Shown here one piece after another: positions 60,864 to 64,000 of a DNA stretch of 64,000 nt (position 1 is the first letter of the stretch; the number at the start of each line of letters is the position of its first letter). The stretch spans positions 186,001 to 250,000 of the forward strand of contig NZ_JAUCBS010000005.1 of assembly GCF_034676705.1 (NCBI RefSeq), in the 5' to 3' direction. The translations under genes and the position numbers were made by a program. The notes below the pieces were generated by a model. The model was not told the origin of the DNA, searched no databases, and saw only the letters and a program-made list of their open reading frames with translations. This DNA comes from Gemmobacter sp. GTDB lineage: Bacteria > Pseudomonadota > Alphaproteobacteria > Rhodobacterales > Rhodobacteraceae.

Positions 60864-62924
60864 TCAGGCCGCGCGGGCGATCAGCGTGCCGTTGGGCTCG
60901 ACCTCGACCGTCCAGCCGGGCAGCAGCCAGGTGGTGGTGTCTTCCTGCTCCAGCACCGCAGGACCGGCCACCTTTTGCCCGGCGGCCAGCAGGCGGCGGT
61001 TATAGACCGCGGCCGGCACATAGCCGCCATCGTGCCAGACCTGTCGCTGTTCCACCGGCACCGCCACCACCGTGCCGACCGTGGTCGAGGTGGGCACGCG
61101 GGGCAGGTTCGCCGTCACGCGCAGGCGCAGGGTCACGATCTCGATCGGGCTGTCGGGGTCGCGGAAGCCATACTGGCGTTCGTGCTGCTGGTGGAACGCC
61201 TCGCACAGCGCGGCCACGTCGATCCGGCTGCCATCGGCCGGGGCGGGCACGTTGATGTCGAACGCTTCGCCCTCATAGTGCAGGTCGGCGGTGACGGCGA
61301 ACACCGGATCGCCCAGGTTGCTGCCCTCTCCGGCAATCCAGGTGCGGCCGGTTGCCATCAGCTCGCCCAGCGTGCGGGCCAGCAGATCGGCGGTGGCTGC
61401 CGGATCGGTCGCCCGGTGGCGGAGCGAGCGCAGATAGTCGCGCTTGATGTCGGCCAGCGTGGCACCCATGGCGCAGAAGGTGCCTGGCGCGCCCGGCACG
61501 ATCATGGATGTCAGGCCAACCTCGGCCGCCAGCATGTTGGCATGGGTCGGCCCGGCACCGCCAAACGGCATCAGCGCAAAGCTGCGCGGATCCTCGCCCC
61601 GCTGGGCCAGCGACTTGCGCAGTTCAGTTCCCATCACGGCCGTGGCCACCTGCAACGCCGCTTCGGCGGTGCGCACGCCGGCATCGGGGCCGGTGATGCC
61701 GATGCGCGCGCCCACGGCCGCCAGGGCCGCCAGCGCGGCGGCGCGGTCCAGCTTCATGCGGCCTTCAAGAAAGCGGTCGGGATCGATCAGGCCGATGGCC
61801 ACATAACAATCGGTCACGCAGGGCGAGGTGCCCCCCCGTCCATAGCAGACCGGGCCGGGATCGGCCCCGGCGCTGCCCGGACCCACCTTCAGCACGCCAT
61901 GTTCATCCACCCAGATGATCGACCCACCCCCTGCCCCGATGGCCGCGACATTGACCACCGGCAGCACCAGCGGGAAATCCCCCACATGGGTGCGCGTGGT
62001 ATATTCCGGGTCGCCGTTGCGGGTGACCGCGATGTCGGACGAGGTGCCGCCCATGTCAAAGGTGATGATCCGGTCCAGCCCGGACTGCGCCGCGATCACC
62101 TGCGCCGCCACCACGCCGGATGCCGGACCCGACAGCACCGTGTCGATGGGCCGGTCGCGCGCGGTGTCGATCGACAGCGTGCCCCCGTTGGACGAGGTGA
62201 TGTAGACCGGCGCCGTCAGGCCCAGCCCCGCCAGCCGCTGTTGCAGCAGGGTGAAGTAGCTGGTCATCAGCGGGTGGACATAGGAATTCAGCAGCGCCAC
62301 CAGCGTGCGTTCGTATTCCCGCGTCTCGGGCCAGATCTCGGCCGCCGCGCTGACCAGAACGTCGGGCAGGCGGTCGGCAAGGCCGGCCACGATCTCGCGT
62401 TCCGTTTCCGGGTAAAGATAGGCGTGCAGCAGCGTCACGGCCACGGCGGCCACGCCGCTGGCCTTCAGATCGGCCGCCAGCGCGTCCAGTTCGGCCGCAT
62501 CGGGGCGGGCCAGAACCTCGCCCTGGGCACTGATCGCGGCGCCCACCTCGAACACCAGATCGCGCGGGACCAGCACCTGTTCCTTGTCGGCGTTCATGTC
62601 ATAGGAATTCGGCATCCGCGAGCGGGCGATTTCCAGAATGTCGCGGAACCCCCGGGGCACCACCAGCGCAATGCGCGCGCCGCGGCGCTGGATGATGGCG
62701 TTCAGCCCGATGGTGGTGCCATGGATGACCAGTTCGACATCGTCATTGGTGACGCCGGCCTTGGCAATCACCTTGGAGATCCCGCGCTGGACCGAGGCCG
62801 AGGGATCGGCGGGAACGCTGGGTTCCTTGAAAAAGGTGGTGGCGCCCGTGGCGGCGTTGACCAGCACGAAATCGGTGAATGTTCCCCCGACGTCGATGCC
62901 GATGCGGCACTGTGCTTTGCTCAT
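60864..62924 (-). CDS. hyuA: Hydantoinase A / oxoprolinase-type subunit (second copy)
   Basis: 686 residues from ATG 62924. GIDVGGTFTDFVLV, IHGTTIGLNAIIQRRGARI, FDMGGTSSDIAV, GAGGGSIIWVDEHG and FGGAGPTHANMLA are the standard HyuA/ASKHA elements. It is only distantly similar to the copy at 47802. No HyuB follows downstream, so its partner must lie elsewhere, perhaps to the right of the window. Together with the adjacent binding protein it suggests import and ATP-driven opening of a cyclic amide (inference). Confidence 0.9.
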   Translation of the reverse strand: MSKAQCRIGIDVGGTFTDFVLVNAATGATTFFKEPSVPADPSASVQRGISKVIAKAGVTNDDVELVIHGTTIGLNAIIQRRGARIALVVPRGFRDILEIARSRMPNSYDMNADKEQVLVPRDLVFEVGAAISAQGEVLARPDAAELDALAADLKASGVAAVAVTLLHAYLYPETEREIVAGLADRLPDVLVSAAAEIWPETREYERTLVALLNSYVHPLMTSYFTLLQQRLAGLGLTAPVYITSSNGGTLSIDTARDRPIDTVLSGPASGVVAAQVIAAQSGLDRIITFDMGGTSSDIAVTRNGDPEYTTRTHVGDFPLVLPVVNVAAIGAGGGSIIWVDEHGVLKVGPGSAGADPGPVCYGRGGTSPCVTDCYVAIGLIDPDRFLEGRMKLDRAAALAALAAVGARIGITGPDAGVRTAEAALQVATAVMGTELRKSLAQRGEDPRSFALMPFGGAGPTHANMLAAEVGLTSMIVPGAPGTFCAMGATLADIKRDYLRSLRHRATDPAATADLLARTLGELMATGRTWIAGEGSNLGDPVFAVTADLHYEGEAFDINVPAPADGSRIDVAALCEAFHQQHERQYGFRDPDSPIEIVTLRLRVTANLPRVPTSTTVGTVVAVPVEQRQVWHDGGYVPAAVYNRRLLAAGQKVAGPAVLEQEDTTTWLLPGWTVEVEPNGTLIARAA

Positions 62925-62979
62925 GACTGTTCCTGAGACGGTTGGGGCACCCGCCGGCGAACCGGCGGGCGCGGCAGCT

Positions 62980-64000
62980 TTACTGGCCGATTTCACGGTT
63001 CCAGCGGTCGATCCACTTGGGCATGCGGGCGGCGACGCCGGCAAAGTCGGGCCAGCGGATGCTGTCGATATCAGGCACGCGCTCGGCCAGCTTGCCGTCG
63101 TAGACGACATCCTGGTTGACGACGGCATAGTTGATGCCGTGGGCAAAGCACTTCTGGTTTTCCGCCATCAGCAGCGTTTCGATGAACGCCCAGCCGTTTT
63201 CCGACCCGTTCTTGACCTTCTGGATGACCGAGGGGCTGATCACGCCGCCTTCCTCGGGGTAGTAGAAGTTCATGTTCGGGATCGTGCCATCATGCGCGGC
63301 CCAGGCGCGGCCATCCCAATAGGGGCCGATGTCCGCCTCGCCCGACTGGATCAGCGTCAGGAACTGGTTGATATCGTTGAAGAACACGACGTTCCCGCTG
63401 TCCTTCAGCTTTTTCAGCTCGGCGAACAGCGCCTCTTCGTCGTCCAGATTGGCGCCATACAGGTCGGCGATGTTCCACAGCAGCGCGGTGGGCGTGGTGC
63501 TGGACAGGTTGATGCCCGGCAGCGCGGCCACGTAATCGCCGTCGATGGCGCCCTGGAAGAACTCTTTCCAGGTCTTCGGCGGTTCCTTCACGGTATCGGC
63601 GTTATAGGCCAGACCGGCGGCACCATAGTTGATGACCGTGCCATAGCCGTTCAGCGGTTCGGTGAAGCGCGCGGGCACCTTGGCCAGGTTCGGCACCTTG
63701 GCGGGGTCCAGCGGCTCGACCAGGCCGTCCTTGATGGCGACGTTGGCGGTGTCCATCAGGTTCACCAGCACGTCGATGGGCGGACGCGCCGGGTTGGCCG
63801 CGATCTGGCTGACCCACTGCGGCGGGCCACCGATGATCACCTCGACGCTTTGGCCGGTGCGGGCGGTGTGGGGTTCGGCATAGCATTTGCGGAACGCCTG
63901 TTCCCAGCTGCCGCCGAACGCGGTCACGGTGACATCGGCGGCCAGCGCCGGAACCGAGGTCATGATCAGGGCAAGGCCGGTGCCGGCCAGACCCCTTGCA
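62980..64000 (-). CDS. ABC transporter periplasmic substrate-binding protein, PotD/family 1 type (5' end missing)
   Basis: The minus-strand frame stays open to the right edge. Residues before the ATG at 63963 read ARGLAGTGLALI, the hydrophobic part of a signal peptide, so the true start lies outside the window. After the cut (ALAA), VTVTAFGGSWEQAFRKCYAEP is typical of spermidine/putrescine-like binding proteins, as are GYGTVINYGAAGLAYNADTV and YYPEEGGVISPSVI. These bind polyamines, amines or small carboxylates. 55 bases upstream of the hyuA-like gene on the same strand, so probably one operon with permease genes beyond the edge. Confidence 0.9.
   Translation of the reverse strand, partial: ARGLAGTGLALIMTSVPALAADVTVTAFGGSWEQAFRKCYAEPHTARTGQSVEVIIGGPPQWVSQIAANPARPPIDVLVNLMDTANVAIKDGLVEPLDPAKVPNLAKVPARFTEPLNGYGTVINYGAAGLAYNADTVKEPPKTWKEFFQGAIDGDYVAALPGINLSSTTPTALLWNIADLYGANLDDEEALFAELKKLKDSGNVVFFNDINQFLTLIQSGEADIGPYWDGRAWAAHDGTIPNMNFYYPEEGGVISPSVIQKVKNGSENGWAFIETLLMAENQKCFAHGINYAVVNQDVVYDGKLAERVPDIDSIRWPDFAGVAARMPKWIDRWNREIGQ

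Overview
This is a very GC-rich, gene-dense stretch of bacterial DNA, almost wholly devoted to catabolism and solute uptake. The aapJQMP amino-acid transporter, a Liv-type transporter, a large RTX protein, and operons whose genes overlap by 1-4 bases (TGATG or ATGA) together suggest an alphaproteobacterium close to the Rhodobacteraceae. That placement is inferred from gene types only. I saw no rRNA, tRNA, insertion sequence, integrase or CRISPR array. The first gene (left edge) and the last gene (right edge) both lose their 5' ends to the window border.

Bases 1-25152 form an acyl-CoA degradation island. It holds a FadJ-like enzyme, three acyl-CoA dehydrogenases, two MaoC-type hydratases, a quinone-oxidoreductase-like MDR protein, two SDRs, a CaiB/AMACR-type protein, an alpha/beta hydrolase, a 2,4-dienoyl-CoA reductase-like Fe-S flavoenzyme, a split biotin-dependent acyl-CoA carboxylase, an enoyl-CoA hydratase, an acyl-CoA synthetase, an NTF2-like protein and a complete Liv-type ABC importer. 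One TetR gene lies inside. Four copies of an 18-bp motif with consensus CTACCWAnCGKnnGGTnG sit in front of the internal operons, which suggests a single TetR regulon. The natural substrate is not evident; a branched, cyclic or isoprenoid carboxylic acid would fit.

Bases 25153-32938 hold a 1417-residue RTX protein made of seven loosely repeated modules and a calcium-binding repeat tail, a membrane-bound LytTR regulator, an ECF sigma factor with a short anti-sigma partner, a stand-alone receiver protein and a small membrane protein.

Bases 33098-53505 look like one large catabolic locus for a nitrogen-containing compound. On the minus strand are aapJQMP, two SDRs, a GntR/FCD regulator, a RidA protein, a third SDR and a shikimate-dehydrogenase-like enzyme. 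Divergent from these is a FOXRED1-like FAD oxidoreductase. Facing it is a tightly overlapping six-gene operon: ThDP enzyme, hyuA, hyuB, aminotransferase, uronate-dehydrogenase-like enzyme and a second FOXRED1-like oxidoreductase. An HpaI-type aldolase and a GarR/HIBADH-type reductase flank it and share a perfect palindrome between them. This combination matches no pathway I know and is the best candidate in the window for an undescribed system.

Bases 53484-64000 carry two LysR regulators, a YdiJ-like FAD/Fe-S dehydrogenase, a tiny membrane protein, a decayed marR gene, a GlcD-like FAD dehydrogenase, a second HyuA without a HyuB in view, and a periplasmic binding protein cut by the right edge.
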